13,759 nt of DNA. Source: an uncultured Erysipelotrichaceae bacterium (lineage in GTDB: Bacteria; Bacillota_I; Bacilli_A; Erysipelotrichales; Coprobacillaceae). The translations under genes were made by a program, and so were the position numbers. The stretch is taken from NCBI GenBank assembly GCA_900317015.1, contig ONFH01000252.1, positions 1 through 13,759 on the forward strand, given 5' to 3'. The notes beneath the pieces are model-generated. The model was given only the letters and a program-made list of their open reading frames with translations, did no database searches and had not been told where the DNA came from. Each line of letters opens with the position of its first letter. The first letter of the stretch is position 1. Of the stretch, positions 6,651-13,737 are shown one piece after another.

Positions 6651-6851
6651 ATGCGTAAGTGTCCGCTCTGTCATGAAGTAATGAATGAAGAAAATTATCT
6701 CAGTGATCAGGGATTACGTCTAAGTGATGTGCTTCTGATCGTTCGTCATGAAGACTATACAAAAACCAGCCACCCGTTAAAGGCAGCTGTCTGTCCCAAA
6801 TGTGGTCATGTAGAATTTTATATTGATATTGAAAAAAAGGAAGTTGTTTAA
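6651..6851 (+). CDS. Small zinc-ribbon protein
   Basis: A 66-aa protein with two cysteine knuckles, CPLC (C4, C7) and CPKC (C48, C51), that should bind one zinc ion and form a zinc ribbon. The intervening 40 residues carry no other recognisable motif. It resembles small nucleic-acid-binding zinc-ribbon proteins (the type described by DUF6487), but the role is unknown. GAGGTG five bases before the ATG is a good ribosome binding site. This is the only plus-strand gene in the window; it diverges from ftsE and converges on yitT, with its stop codon inside the shared terminator. Confidence 0.8.
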   Translation: MRKCPLCHEVMNEENYLSDQGLRLSDVLLIVRHEDYTKTSHPLKAAVCPKCGHVEFYIDIEKKEVV

Positions 6852-6866
6852 CGACTTCCTTTTAAA
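6832..6866. terminator. Bidirectional terminator between the zinc-ribbon gene and yitT
   Basis: A 10-bp stem, AAAAGGAAGT (6835-6844) with ACTTCCTTTT (6854-6863). A T run follows on the plus strand and a run of seven T (6832-6838 complement) on the minus strand, so it can serve both converging genes. The TAA of the zinc-ribbon gene is in the loop and the TAA of yitT is in the stem. Confidence 0.85.
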
Positions 6867-7725
6867 GTATCTGATCAGGTAAAGTAAACCCTCGGCCATT
6901 CACAGCATGAACATCATTTGAGACCGTAAAAGCATAAGGATCGATCTTCATGACTGCTTCATTAAAGCTGATATACTGACGCTTGCTTAAGACGACCATG
7001 ATGGCTTTCGTATCATCACGGAGATAGCCCGTCGTAATATTCAAGTACGTAAAGCCACGATCGATCGTCTGATAGATCATCGCACCGATCTCTTCATATT
7101 TCTTCGAGATCACAATGACTTGAATATTCGAATTTCCTAAAAGCATCATCCGGTCGATGATCAAAGTACAGATGACCACGTTGATGATCCCATAGAGGAT
7201 CCCTTCTGGCGAAGTGAATGGCAGCTGACCAATTAAAATCAAAATATCAGTAATATTGATCAAGGTGCCAAGTTCAATCCCCGTCTTCTTATTAATGATG
7301 ATTGGTGGAATATCCATCCCGCCGGTACTGTAACCTAAACGGAATACGATACCAAGACCAAAGCCCATAGAGATACCAGCAAAGATCGTGCAGAGCATTG
7401 GATCATTCGTCAAATGGATCAGCTTTGGCGTTCTTTCAAAAGCCGCAATGAAGAATGGATAAGCAAATGAACTCAATAACGTGCCGACGATAAAGGATCT
7501 TCCTAAGAAGAAGAAACCAAAGATCAGCGCCACGACATTGATCACGAAGACCGTCAGTGAAATAGGAATCGGTACAAAGTGCTGAACGATCAGCCCGATC
7601 CCGGACACACCACCGGTCATGATGCCTTTCCCTTCGATAAAGGCGTCAATACCCCAGGCCATGATGGCATTGCCAATGCAGACTAAGATAAAGTGGAGAA
7701 CATATTTTGAGGCATTCTTTTTCAT
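6862..7725 (-). CDS. YitT family membrane protein
   Basis: A 287-aa membrane protein of the YitT/DUF161 family. The N-terminal ~195 residues hold about five hydrophobic segments (starting ~8-28, 52-76, 79-97, 110-130, 155-170 and 175-193) with the family's glycine-rich signatures GIMTGGVSGIG (34-44) and GYSTGGMDI (131-139). The last ~90 residues form the soluble DUF2179 domain (NIQVIVISKKYEEI to VHAVNGRGF). The biochemical role of this family is not established; I give none. The ATG overlaps the prfB stop by four bases (ATGA), so translation is probably coupled to prfB. Confidence 0.9.
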   Translation of the reverse strand: MKKNASKYVLHFILVCIGNAIMAWGIDAFIEGKGIMTGGVSGIGLIVQHFVPIPISLTVFVINVVALIFGFFFLGRSFIVGTLLSSFAYPFFIAAFERTPKLIHLTNDPMLCTIFAGISMGFGLGIVFRLGYSTGGMDIPPIIINKKTGIELGTLINITDILILIGQLPFTSPEGILYGIINVVICTLIIDRMMLLGNSNIQVIVISKKYEEIGAMIYQTIDRGFTYLNITTGYLRDDTKAIMVVLSKRQYISFNEAVMKIDPYAFTVSNDVHAVNGRGFTLPDQIL

Positions 7726-8837
7726 GACTGTGCCTCTTTGACGTACGTTTTCAAATAAGCATAGATCATATCATCAAGATTCCCATCTAAAATCGACTGA
7801 GGATCATGTGATTCATAGCCCGAACGGTTATCCTTCACGAGTGAATAAGGATGAAGGACATAAGATCTGATCTGTGAGCCCCATTCGATGGCTTTCTTTT
7901 CTCCGGCAATATCTTCCAGCTTTTTCGCATGTGCTTCCTGCATCAGCACATATAATTTACTTTTTAACATCGTCATGGCCGCTTCACGGTTCTGGATCTG
8001 TGAACGCTGTGACTGACAAGTCACGACGATGCCCGTTGGAATATGCGTAATACGAACAGCGGAATCCGTCTTGTTAATATGCTGCCCACCAGCACCAGAA
8101 GAACGATACGTATCGATTCGTAAATCGTTTGGATCAATGTTCAATTCAATATCGTCATCAATTTCTGGTAAGACTTCGACTGCTGCAAATGACGTATGAC
8201 GTCGTTTGTTCGAATCAAATGGTGAAATACGGACTAAACGATGCACGCCCTTTTCGGCCTTCAAATGGCCATAGGCATTATAACCGCTAAAACGGACCGT
8301 GACTGATTTCAAGCCCGCTTCATCACCAGCTAAATAGTCTTCAATGTCTACTTTCCAGCCTTTCTTTTCACCATAACGAATATACATTCTCAGCAACATA
8401 TCGGCCCAGTCCTGGGATTCCGTACCGCCGGCGCCCGGATGGATCTCTAAGATGGCATTGGCATGATCATACTCTTCATTGAACAATAAGGTCTTTTCAA
8501 AGTTATCCAGATCCTTTTCAAAAGACGTATAGTCTTCCTCTAAAGTGGCTCTAAATTCCGCTTCATCAGGATCCTCTTTACAGTAGGCATATAATTCATC
8601 AAGATCATCTAAGCTTTTGACAAGACTTTCATAAGCCTCGACGACCTTCTTCATTTCCCCAAGTTCATTGTAGATCTTGGTAGCCTTCTTCTGGTCATCC
8701 CAGAAGTGCTCATCCATCGTTTTGACAGTTAAACCTTCTATTTCTCTTTTCTTGACATCAATATCTGCAGAATTATGCAGTTCTTTTAACAAAGAGCGAG
8801 CTTTTCCAAGCCCGCTTTCGATTTCATATAATTCCAT
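7722..8837 (-). CDS. prfB: Peptide chain release factor 2
   Basis: A 371-aa class I release factor that reads UGA and UAA on the ribosome and triggers peptide release. The codon-reading tripeptide is SPF (205-207) and the catalytic motif GGQ (250-252), the same numbering as in Escherichia coli RF2. Residue 246 is serine. RF1 would carry PxT in place of SPF. The gene is one continuous frame: the usual in-frame UGA and CUU slip site near codon 25 are absent (codons there read GCA GAT). Its own stop is TGA. The ATG overlaps the secA stop by one base (TAATG), and yitT overlaps its end by four bases, making a tightly coupled secA-prfB-yitT unit; secA-prfB adjacency is common in Bacillota. Confidence 0.97.
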   Translation of the reverse strand: MELYEIESGLGKARSLLKELHNSADIDVKKREIEGLTVKTMDEHFWDDQKKATKIYNELGEMKKVVEAYESLVKSLDDLDELYAYCKEDPDEAEFRATLEEDYTSFEKDLDNFEKTLLFNEEYDHANAILEIHPGAGGTESQDWADMLLRMYIRYGEKKGWKVDIEDYLAGDEAGLKSVTVRFSGYNAYGHLKAEKGVHRLVRISPFDSNKRRHTSFAAVEVLPEIDDDIELNIDPNDLRIDTYRSSGAGGQHINKTDSAVRITHIPTGIVVTCQSQRSQIQNREAAMTMLKSKLYVLMQEAHAKKLEDIAGEKKAIEWGSQIRSYVLHPYSLVKDNRSGYESHDPQSILDGNLDDMIYAYLKTYVKEAQS

Positions 8838-11479
8838 TATTTAAAGTCTAACTCAACTGTAATCTCTGGAATGTTCATAGATGTTTCATCACCTGGACGA
8901 ATACCCATATGAACGATCGTACGAGAAATATCCTGAGAAATAGATTTTGTCATCTCTTCGAACATATAGAAGCCTTCTTCTGTATATTCCTGAAGAGGGT
9001 CACGCTGTGCATAAGCTCTTAAGTAAATACCATTTCTTAACTTATCCATAGCATCGATATGGTTGATCCAAGTATGGTCAATGACGCCTAATAAGACACG
9101 ACGTTCATAATCAGTACGTACTGACTGAGGTAAGTCCTTATTGAAACGTGCATCATACTGCTGAGCGACTAAGTCCGTTAATGCATCGACTAACTTCGCT
9201 GGATCATGAGCAACAGCTTCTTCATTGTTGGCCTTGATCGTTGTTAATAACATATAGTTCTTAGCCACATAGTTAACAAGTTTATCAACATCGACAGTCT
9301 CTTTATGACCATCTGTCTTTGTATAACGTTTTGTATCTAGTTCGATGGCAGTCTTGAACATTCCACGAACAACATCGCTTAAGTCATCACTTAACATGAT
9401 ATCATCACGTTCTTTATACATGATCTCACGCTGCTGTCTCATAATATCATCATATTCAAGAAGCTGTTTACGAACATCGAAGTTCTGACCTTCGACACGC
9501 TTCTGAGCAGATTCGATAGAACGAGTCACCATCTTAGATTCGATGGCTTCATCACCTAAGAAGCCTTCTGTTAAAGCTTTGACACGTTCACTGGCGAAAC
9601 GCTGGATCAATTCATCTTCGAATGAGACGAAGAACTGTGAACAACCTGGGTCACCCTGACGACCAGAACGACCACGTAACTGGTTATCGATACGGCGTGA
9701 TTCATGACGTTCCGAACCAATAACCATTAAACCACCGATTTCAGGCACACCAGGGCCTAACTTGATGTCGGTACCACGACCAGCCATGTTTGTCGCGATC
9801 GTCACGGCACCCTTGACACCGGCATTCGCGATGATGGCTGCTTCTTTCGCATGGTTTTTCGCATTTAAGACGTTATGACGAATGCCGACCTTATCAAGCA
9901 TGTCTGATAAGATTTCAGAAGTTTCTACGGCCACTGTCCCTAAAAGGATCGGCTGACCATAAGCATGACGCTTCTGGACTTCTTCGATGATGGCTTTATA
10001 TTTCGCCGCTTTTGTCGAGAAGACAAGGTCTGGCTTATCATCACGGATGACAGGTTTATTGGTTGGAATGACAACAACACGCATGTTGTAGATCAAACGG
10101 AATTCTTCTTCTTCAGTCTTTGCAGTCCCAGTCATACCAGCTAACTTATCGAATAAACGGAAGAAGTTCTGATATGTAATTGTCGCTAAAGTCACAGTTT
10201 CCTCTTTAATAGGGACACCTTCCTTAGCTTCAATAGCCTGATGTAGACCATCTGAATAAGCACGTCCAGGCATAACACGACCAGTGAACTGATCGATGAT
10301 CATGATCTGAGCGTTATGGATGTCATGAGAACCATCATCAGTAGCGATCATGTATTCAACATCCTTTGTCATTGTATAGTTGGCCTTTAAAGCCTGGTTG
10401 ATATAGTGTACTAAAGCTGTGTTCTTTGGATCGAATAAGTTGTCGACCTTGAAAACTTTTTCGGCTTTGGTAATACCAGCAGGTGTTAAAGTCACTGACT
10501 TAGATTCAATATCGACTTCGTAGTCAGCATCTTTTGTTAAGCTCTTAGCGAACTTATCGGCAGATACATACATAGCTGCAGTATGCTTTTTCCCACCAGA
10601 AATGATCAATGGAGTACGTGATTCATCGATCAAGATGGAATCGACCTCATCGACTAATGCATAATGTAATGGTCTTAAGACTTTTTCAGAATATTCAGTA
10701 ACCATGTTATCACGCAAGTAATCGAAGCCTAATTCTGAGTTTGTCGTATATGTCACATCACACGCATGCATACGACGTTTGTCGTCAGCATCTAATTCAC
10801 GTTCGTTTAAGCCGACTGTCAAGCCTAAGAATTTGAAGACCTGACCATTTAATTCACAGTCACGTCGTGCTAAGTATTCATTGACTGTAACGACGTGCAC
10901 GCCCTTGCCTTCGAGGGCATTTAAATAAACAGGGAAGATAGATGTTAATGTTTTCCCTTCACCAGTTTTCATTTCAGCGATATCACCATTGTGTAAGGCG
11001 ATTCCACCCATTAACTGGACCTTGAATGCCTTTAAGCCAAGCACACGCCAAGCGGCTTCACGAGCGACCGCAAATGCTTCTGGTAAGATATCATCTAATG
11101 TTTCACCCTTTGCTAAACGTTCCTTAAAGAATGTTGTCTGGGCTTTTAATTCTTCATCTGAATAATCCTGAACCTGTGGTTCAAGCGCTAAAATTTCATC
11201 AGCTTCTTTTGCTAATTTACGGACGATCGACTGATCCTGAGAGAAAAGCCCTTTTAATCGTGCCGCAAAGCCTTTTTTATTTTTCTGAGGTGTTGTTGAG
11301 AAAGGAAGAGGTTCCGCATCATACTTTTCATCTTCGAATGTATCGACGTAGATGTTTTCACCTTTGTGGTCTCCTAAATCAACGATTTCCGCATCAGCAT
11401 TTAATTCCTGATGTTCAACGCCTTCTTTTTTAATTCTTTTTCTAACTTTCTTTTTAATTTCTTGTTTCTTTTTAGGCAT
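8837..11479 (-). CDS. secA: Preprotein translocase ATPase SecA with charged N-terminal extension
   Basis: An 880-aa ATPase that drives proteins through SecYEG. Visible are Walker A MKTGEGKT (170-177), Walker B LVDEVD (275-280) with IDESRTPLIISG after it, the helicase-type segments GMTGTAKTEEEEF and TNMAGRGTDIKLGPGV, and SERHESRRIDNQLRGRSGRQGD. Compared with the usual numbering (Walker A lysine ~106 in Bacillus) it has ~70 extra N-terminal residues: a lysine/arginine-rich start (MPKKKQEIKKKVRKRIKKEG) then an acidic stretch (~25-55). The normal domain begins at ~71 (FAARLKGLF). The ATG is well supported by AAAGGAGA nine bases upstream and no internal Met occurs before residue 157. The C-terminus ends at ELDFK and lacks the Cys-Cys-Cys-His zinc tail that binds SecB. 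Confidence 0.97.
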   Translation of the reverse strand: MPKKKQEIKKKVRKRIKKEGVEHQELNADAEIVDLGDHKGENIYVDTFEDEKYDAEPLPFSTTPQKNKKGFAARLKGLFSQDQSIVRKLAKEADEILALEPQVQDYSDEELKAQTTFFKERLAKGETLDDILPEAFAVAREAAWRVLGLKAFKVQLMGGIALHNGDIAEMKTGEGKTLTSIFPVYLNALEGKGVHVVTVNEYLARRDCELNGQVFKFLGLTVGLNERELDADDKRRMHACDVTYTTNSELGFDYLRDNMVTEYSEKVLRPLHYALVDEVDSILIDESRTPLIISGGKKHTAAMYVSADKFAKSLTKDADYEVDIESKSVTLTPAGITKAEKVFKVDNLFDPKNTALVHYINQALKANYTMTKDVEYMIATDDGSHDIHNAQIMIIDQFTGRVMPGRAYSDGLHQAIEAKEGVPIKEETVTLATITYQNFFRLFDKLAGMTGTAKTEEEEFRLIYNMRVVVIPTNKPVIRDDKPDLVFSTKAAKYKAIIEEVQKRHAYGQPILLGTVAVETSEILSDMLDKVGIRHNVLNAKNHAKEAAIIANAGVKGAVTIATNMAGRGTDIKLGPGVPEIGGLMVIGSERHESRRIDNQLRGRSGRQGDPGCSQFFVSFEDELIQRFASERVKALTEGFLGDEAIESKMVTRSIESAQKRVEGQNFDVRKQLLEYDDIMRQQREIMYKERDDIMLSDDLSDVVRGMFKTAIELDTKRYTKTDGHKETVDVDKLVNYVAKNYMLLTTIKANNEEAVAHDPAKLVDALTDLVAQQYDARFNKDLPQSVRTDYERRVLLGVIDHTWINHIDAMDKLRNGIYLRAYAQRDPLQEYTEEGFYMFEEMTKSISQDISRTIVHMGIRPGDETSMNIPEITVELDFK

Positions 11480-11513
11480 GAAATTAATCTCCTTTCAAAA
11501 CATACGCGAGCAT

Positions 11514-11541
11514 ATTATAGCATAACGCTATTAAAATACAA
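11514..11541 (-). promoter_or_regulatory. Promoter of the secA-prfB-yitT unit
   Basis: On the minus strand TTGTAT (-35, 11536-11541), a 16-base spacer and a perfect TATAAT (11514-11519) with an extended TATGC element. It shares the 11-base string TATGCTATAAT with the ftsEX promoter. The leader would be ~28 bases. Confidence 0.7.
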
Positions 11542-11544
11542 ACC

Positions 11545-11562
11545 AAAAAATATGCGCATATT
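11545..11562 (-). terminator. Possible weak terminator after comFC
   Basis: The 14-base perfect palindrome AATATGCGCATATT (11549-11562) is followed by a T run on the minus strand. Folded, it gives only about five A-T pairs around GCGC, so it would be weak; the next transcription unit starts right after it. Confidence 0.35.
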
Positions 11563-11584
11563 CTAGCCTAAAAAGAGCTTCATT

Positions 11585-12223
11585 TCAAGAAAAAAACGCA
11601 TGTGAGGACAGCACTAGAGCACTGAGGCTAGCGGGATCATAAAGACGGATCAAGCGAGCACACGTCTTAAGCGTCTCCCCAGAGGTGATCACATCATCAA
11701 ATAAGAGGACGTCTTTTCCATTTAAGGCTTCCCCATGATCAATGCCGATCACCTCACGAACATCTTTACGACTTTGGAAGTCATGGTCACTTTGCTTATA
11801 GGCTTTTTTCTTATAAAGGCCTTTAAAAATATGATGTGAAAAGGTCTTAACGATTTCAACATTAGGCGCAAATAAGCGCTTCTCATTAGCCTTTTTCTCA
11901 CTTGGGGCCACGGCTACGACCATTTCTCTTGTCATCATCTTTAAGTCTCTGACATCATTGACTAAGAAAGCATCTTTCAAAGCATAATCATACTGCCCTT
12001 TATACTGAAAAAGTAATGATCTAAAGAATTCATTGTAATAATAAAGAACGCGTACCGGCAGACCATCAAGATCAAATACCTGATCACGGCGGTCAAACTT
12101 TGATAAACATTCTAAACAGATGGGAAATGGTTCAAAGAAGCGCCGAACGCTTACCTCCTCTTCTAAATTCTTATGACAGATCAGACATTCATGGCATTGA
12201 GTTTTTTTGTCGTTTTGACGCAT
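11585..12223 (-). CDS. comFC: ComFC-like protein (phosphoribosyltransferase fold)
   Basis: A 212-aa ComFC/amidophosphoribosyltransferase-like protein needed with ComFA for natural transformation in other Bacillota. An N-terminal zinc-finger region has cysteines C10, C13, C16, C36 and C39. The phosphoribosyl-pyrophosphate-type loop is DVLLFDDVITSGETL (171-185). The central region (about 104-155, VAPSEKKANEKRLF...) has only a weak echo of the usual ComFC motif RGFNQ: the sequence KQSDHDFQSRKDV keeps the QS and R parts. AGGAGG seven bases before the ATG supports the start. It overlaps the end of comFA by 43 bases in another frame, so translation is probably coupled. No enzymatic reaction is claimed. 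Confidence 0.88.
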   Translation of the reverse strand: MRQNDKKTQCHECLICHKNLEEEVSVRRFFEPFPICLECLSKFDRRDQVFDLDGLPVRVLYYYNEFFRSLLFQYKGQYDYALKDAFLVNDVRDLKMMTREMVVAVAPSEKKANEKRLFAPNVEIVKTFSHHIFKGLYKKKAYKQSDHDFQSRKDVREVIGIDHGEALNGKDVLLFDDVITSGETLKTCARLIRLYDPASLSALVLSSHAFFS

Positions 12224-13308
12224 GCGATCTCCTCCTTTGAAATATAACGGTCCACAAAGATCACGCTCCCTTCTTCATGACCGATCTTACGTCCCACTCG
12301 CCCGGCGATCTGCATCAAGGTCCGTTCATCAAAGATCAGATGTGAGGCTTCCATCACGATGGCCTGGGCATTATCGATCGTCACCCCTCTTTCTAAAATG
12401 GTCGTCGTGATCAATACCTCGATCTCACCATTTCTTAAGGCATCTACATAATTATTGATCTCTGGTGTATGGGAAGAGACCCCTGCCACTTTAAAATGCT
12501 TTAAGTGTTTCGCATAATACGCTAAGTCCTCTTTTCTTGGGACATAGACAAGCACTTTCTGTTTCTTTGTTAACATCTGTTTGATCAAAGCTCTTAAATA
12601 GACAAACCAGAACGGCTTTGGTAAAAGACGAATATGGGGCACCGGAAGATCATGACCATGATAGCGACGATTCATGATCAAAATATCTTCATCATGAATG
12701 TCACAGCTCGTCAAAGTCGCCGACATCTTGACAAAACAGCCGCCAACGCACTGATGAAACATTGCTTCTAAGACATCATCACCATAAAAGGGAAAGGCAT
12801 CAGCCTCATCCATTAATAAAAGATCAAATGGTGTATTGACGAAGCGGTAGAGCTGATGAGCAGTACAAATAATAAAGGGAGCGTCTAAATGTTCAATATG
12901 GCCACCATAGATCAGACCGATCTCCACCCCACGAAAGCATTCTTTAAAACGTTCATAAAGTTCAATACATAAGGCCCGGCGAGGAATCGTAAAACAGACA
13001 CGACCACCGGTATTTAAAACATGGCTGATCACGCCAAAGCTCATCTCGGTCTTCCCCGAGCCACAGACCGCCATGATCAAGGTATCCTTTTTCTTCTCAT
13101 AGTTCTCAATCAGACGATCACTGATCTTCTGCTGCGCTGGTGATAAAGAAAAGCCCATGTGATAAGTCACATGGACATTGCTGGTGTGAATGACTCTTTT
13201 CTCAATCACATCATCACTAAAGACACGATTAAAGGAAATACAATGACGACAGTAATAACGGTTCCCAATCGGGAACAGATCTTCACTGCCACATCTTGGA
13301 CACTTCAT
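12181..13308 (-). CDS. comFA: Competence DNA helicase ComFA
   Basis: A 375-aa DEAD-type ATPase that powers single-stranded DNA import through ComEC in competent cells. An N-terminal zinc knuckle (C3, C6, C20, C23) precedes helicase motifs: Walker A AVCGSGKT (80-87), DEAD (167-170), SAT (196-198), and C-terminal motifs TTTILERGVTIDNAQ (301-315) and QIAGRVGRK (333-341). It is shorter than Bacillus ComFA (about 460 aa), mostly at the N-terminus. I set the start at ATG 13306-13308, whose AGGAG lies eight bases upstream; the frame stays open to a TTG at 13347 inside the repeat array, which I reject. A leader ORF ends four bases before the ATG. comFC overlaps the 3' end. No other com genes are here, so competence itself is not shown. 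Confidence 0.92.
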   Translation of the reverse strand: MKCPRCGSEDLFPIGNRYYCRHCISFNRVFSDDVIEKRVIHTSNVHVTYHMGFSLSPAQQKISDRLIENYEKKKDTLIMAVCGSGKTEMSFGVISHVLNTGGRVCFTIPRRALCIELYERFKECFRGVEIGLIYGGHIEHLDAPFIICTAHQLYRFVNTPFDLLLMDEADAFPFYGDDVLEAMFHQCVGGCFVKMSATLTSCDIHDEDILIMNRRYHGHDLPVPHIRLLPKPFWFVYLRALIKQMLTKKQKVLVYVPRKEDLAYYAKHLKHFKVAGVSSHTPEINNYVDALRNGEIEVLITTTILERGVTIDNAQAIVMEASHLIFDERTLMQIAGRVGRKIGHEEGSVIFVDRYISKEEIACVKTTKKLNAMNV

Positions 13309-13312
13309 AACC

Positions 13313-13366
13313 TCATCTCCTATTTTGAGTTCTACTTGGTGAAACAATAATGAATGAAATCTTCAT
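13313..13366 (-). CDS. Possible 17-codon leader ORF coupled to comFA
   Basis: A small open frame, MKISFIIVSPSRTQNRR, whose ATG (13364-13366) follows GAGAGAGGTG and whose TGA (13313-13315) lies inside the comFA ribosome binding region, four bases before the comFA ATG. This is the layout of a translationally coupled leader peptide. The peptide has no obvious run of one amino acid that would indicate attenuation. Coding status is not proved: the ribosome-binding spacing is short and the frame is brief. Confidence 0.35.
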   Translation of the reverse strand: MKISFIIVSPSRTQNRR

Positions 13367-13424
13367 CACCTCTCTCCACACTTTTTGTTCTACTTAGTTA
13401 AACACCAAAGCAAGTGAAATCTTC

Positions 13425-13484
13425 TCACAAATCTGAAAAAAATTTTTTCTGAAACGTGTCTTCATTGATGAATGAGATCTTCAT
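13425..13484 (-). CDS. Possible 19-codon ORF inside the repeat array
   Basis: The frame opens at an ATG (13482-13484) after GGAAAGGGGTG, begins MKISFI like the leader ORF next to comFA, and ends TFQKKFFSDL before TGA. It arises from the repeated DNA, so likeness to the other small frames may follow from repetition alone. Confidence 0.2.
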   Translation of the reverse strand: MKISFINEDTFQKKFFSDL

Positions 13485-13486
13485 CA
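13466..13486 (-). other. Hairpin around the start of the second small ORF
   Basis: TGATGAA (13466-13472) and TTCATCA (13480-13486) form a perfect 7-bp stem with a 7-base loop. The equivalent element in the unit next to comFA (13350-13370) keeps pairing through one G-U pair in the minus-strand RNA. In both, the arm contains the ATG of a small ORF, so folding could mask it. Confidence 0.45.
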
Positions 13487-13542
13487 CCCCTTTCCACATT
13501 TTTCGTTCTACTTAGTTAAACACCAAAATGAGTGAAATCTTC

Positions 13543-13590
13543 TCACAAATCTGAAAAAAATTTAAAAACTTTTTGAAACGTTCGCTTCAT
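13543..13590 (-). CDS. Possible 15-codon ORF inside the repeat array
   Basis: MKRTFQKVFKFFSDL, ATG at 13588-13590, TGA at 13543-13545. It shares TFQK and FFSDL with the neighbouring small frame, but has no ribosome binding site and the outermost unit has a stop where a start would need to be. Probably a by-product of the repeat. Confidence 0.12.
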   Translation of the reverse strand: MKRTFQKVFKFFSDL

Positions 13591-13703
13591 GGTGAATCAG
13601 GAGCTCGTTTCTCTTCTCCACAATTTTCGTTCTACTTAGTTAAACACCAAAATGAGCCAAATCTTCTCACAAATCCGAAAAAAATTTAAAAAATTTTCAA
13701 GCG

Positions 13704-13737
13704 AAATAAAGTAGGCCTCTGAATCAATTCAGAGACC
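13704..13737 (-). terminator. Terminator of a minus-strand gene beyond the right edge
   Basis: A 10-bp stem (GGCCTCTGAA at 13714-13723 with TTCAGAGACC at 13728-13737, loop TCAA) followed on the minus strand by TACTTTATTT. One pair is G-U only in minus-strand RNA, fixing orientation. It separates the upstream gene from the comFA leader. The last 19 bases of the window are too short to identify that gene. Confidence 0.75.

Larger units (their letters stand above)
13329..13690. repeat. Array of alternating ~60-base repeats upstream of comFA
   Basis: Six imperfect units of ~58-62 bases alternate between two forms. Form A (13387-13446, 13505-13566, 13629-13690) starts GTTCTACTTAGTTAAACACC and runs on through AAATCTTCTCACAAATC into an A/T tract; the copies are nearly identical, with three to six changes. 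Form B (13329-13386, 13447-13504, 13567-13628) carries TGAATGARATCTTCATCACC and ends in TCTCCACA or TTTCCACA; the third B copy has decayed. The first B unit also carries GTTCTACTT. Both forms contain small dyads. The array fills the whole gene-free stretch upstream of comFA. It has no CRISPR-like spacers and no transposase gene. It could be a tandem regulatory leader, or an array that grew by slippage. Confidence 0.8.

Noticed and set aside
11131..11433. Plus-strand 100-codon frame opposite the start of secA
   Set aside because: It is antisense to a well-supported secA frame, without a ribosome binding site; its openness follows from the codon use of secA.
13309..13347. Longer ComFA starting at TTG 13347
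   Set aside because: That start is inside the repeat, lacks a ribosome binding site, and adds residues before the zinc knuckle that normally opens the protein; the ATG at 13308 has a well-placed AGGAG.
13329..13690. CRISPR array
   Set aside because: The whole ~60-base unit repeats, including the parts that would be spacers; spacers are not unique, repeats are long and imperfect, and no cas gene is near.
13560..13700. ComK boxes (AAAA-N5-TTTT) upstream of comFA
   Set aside because: The A and T tracts in the repeats give many chance matches, no properly spaced pair of boxes is clear, and the regulator is not known to exist in this lineage.
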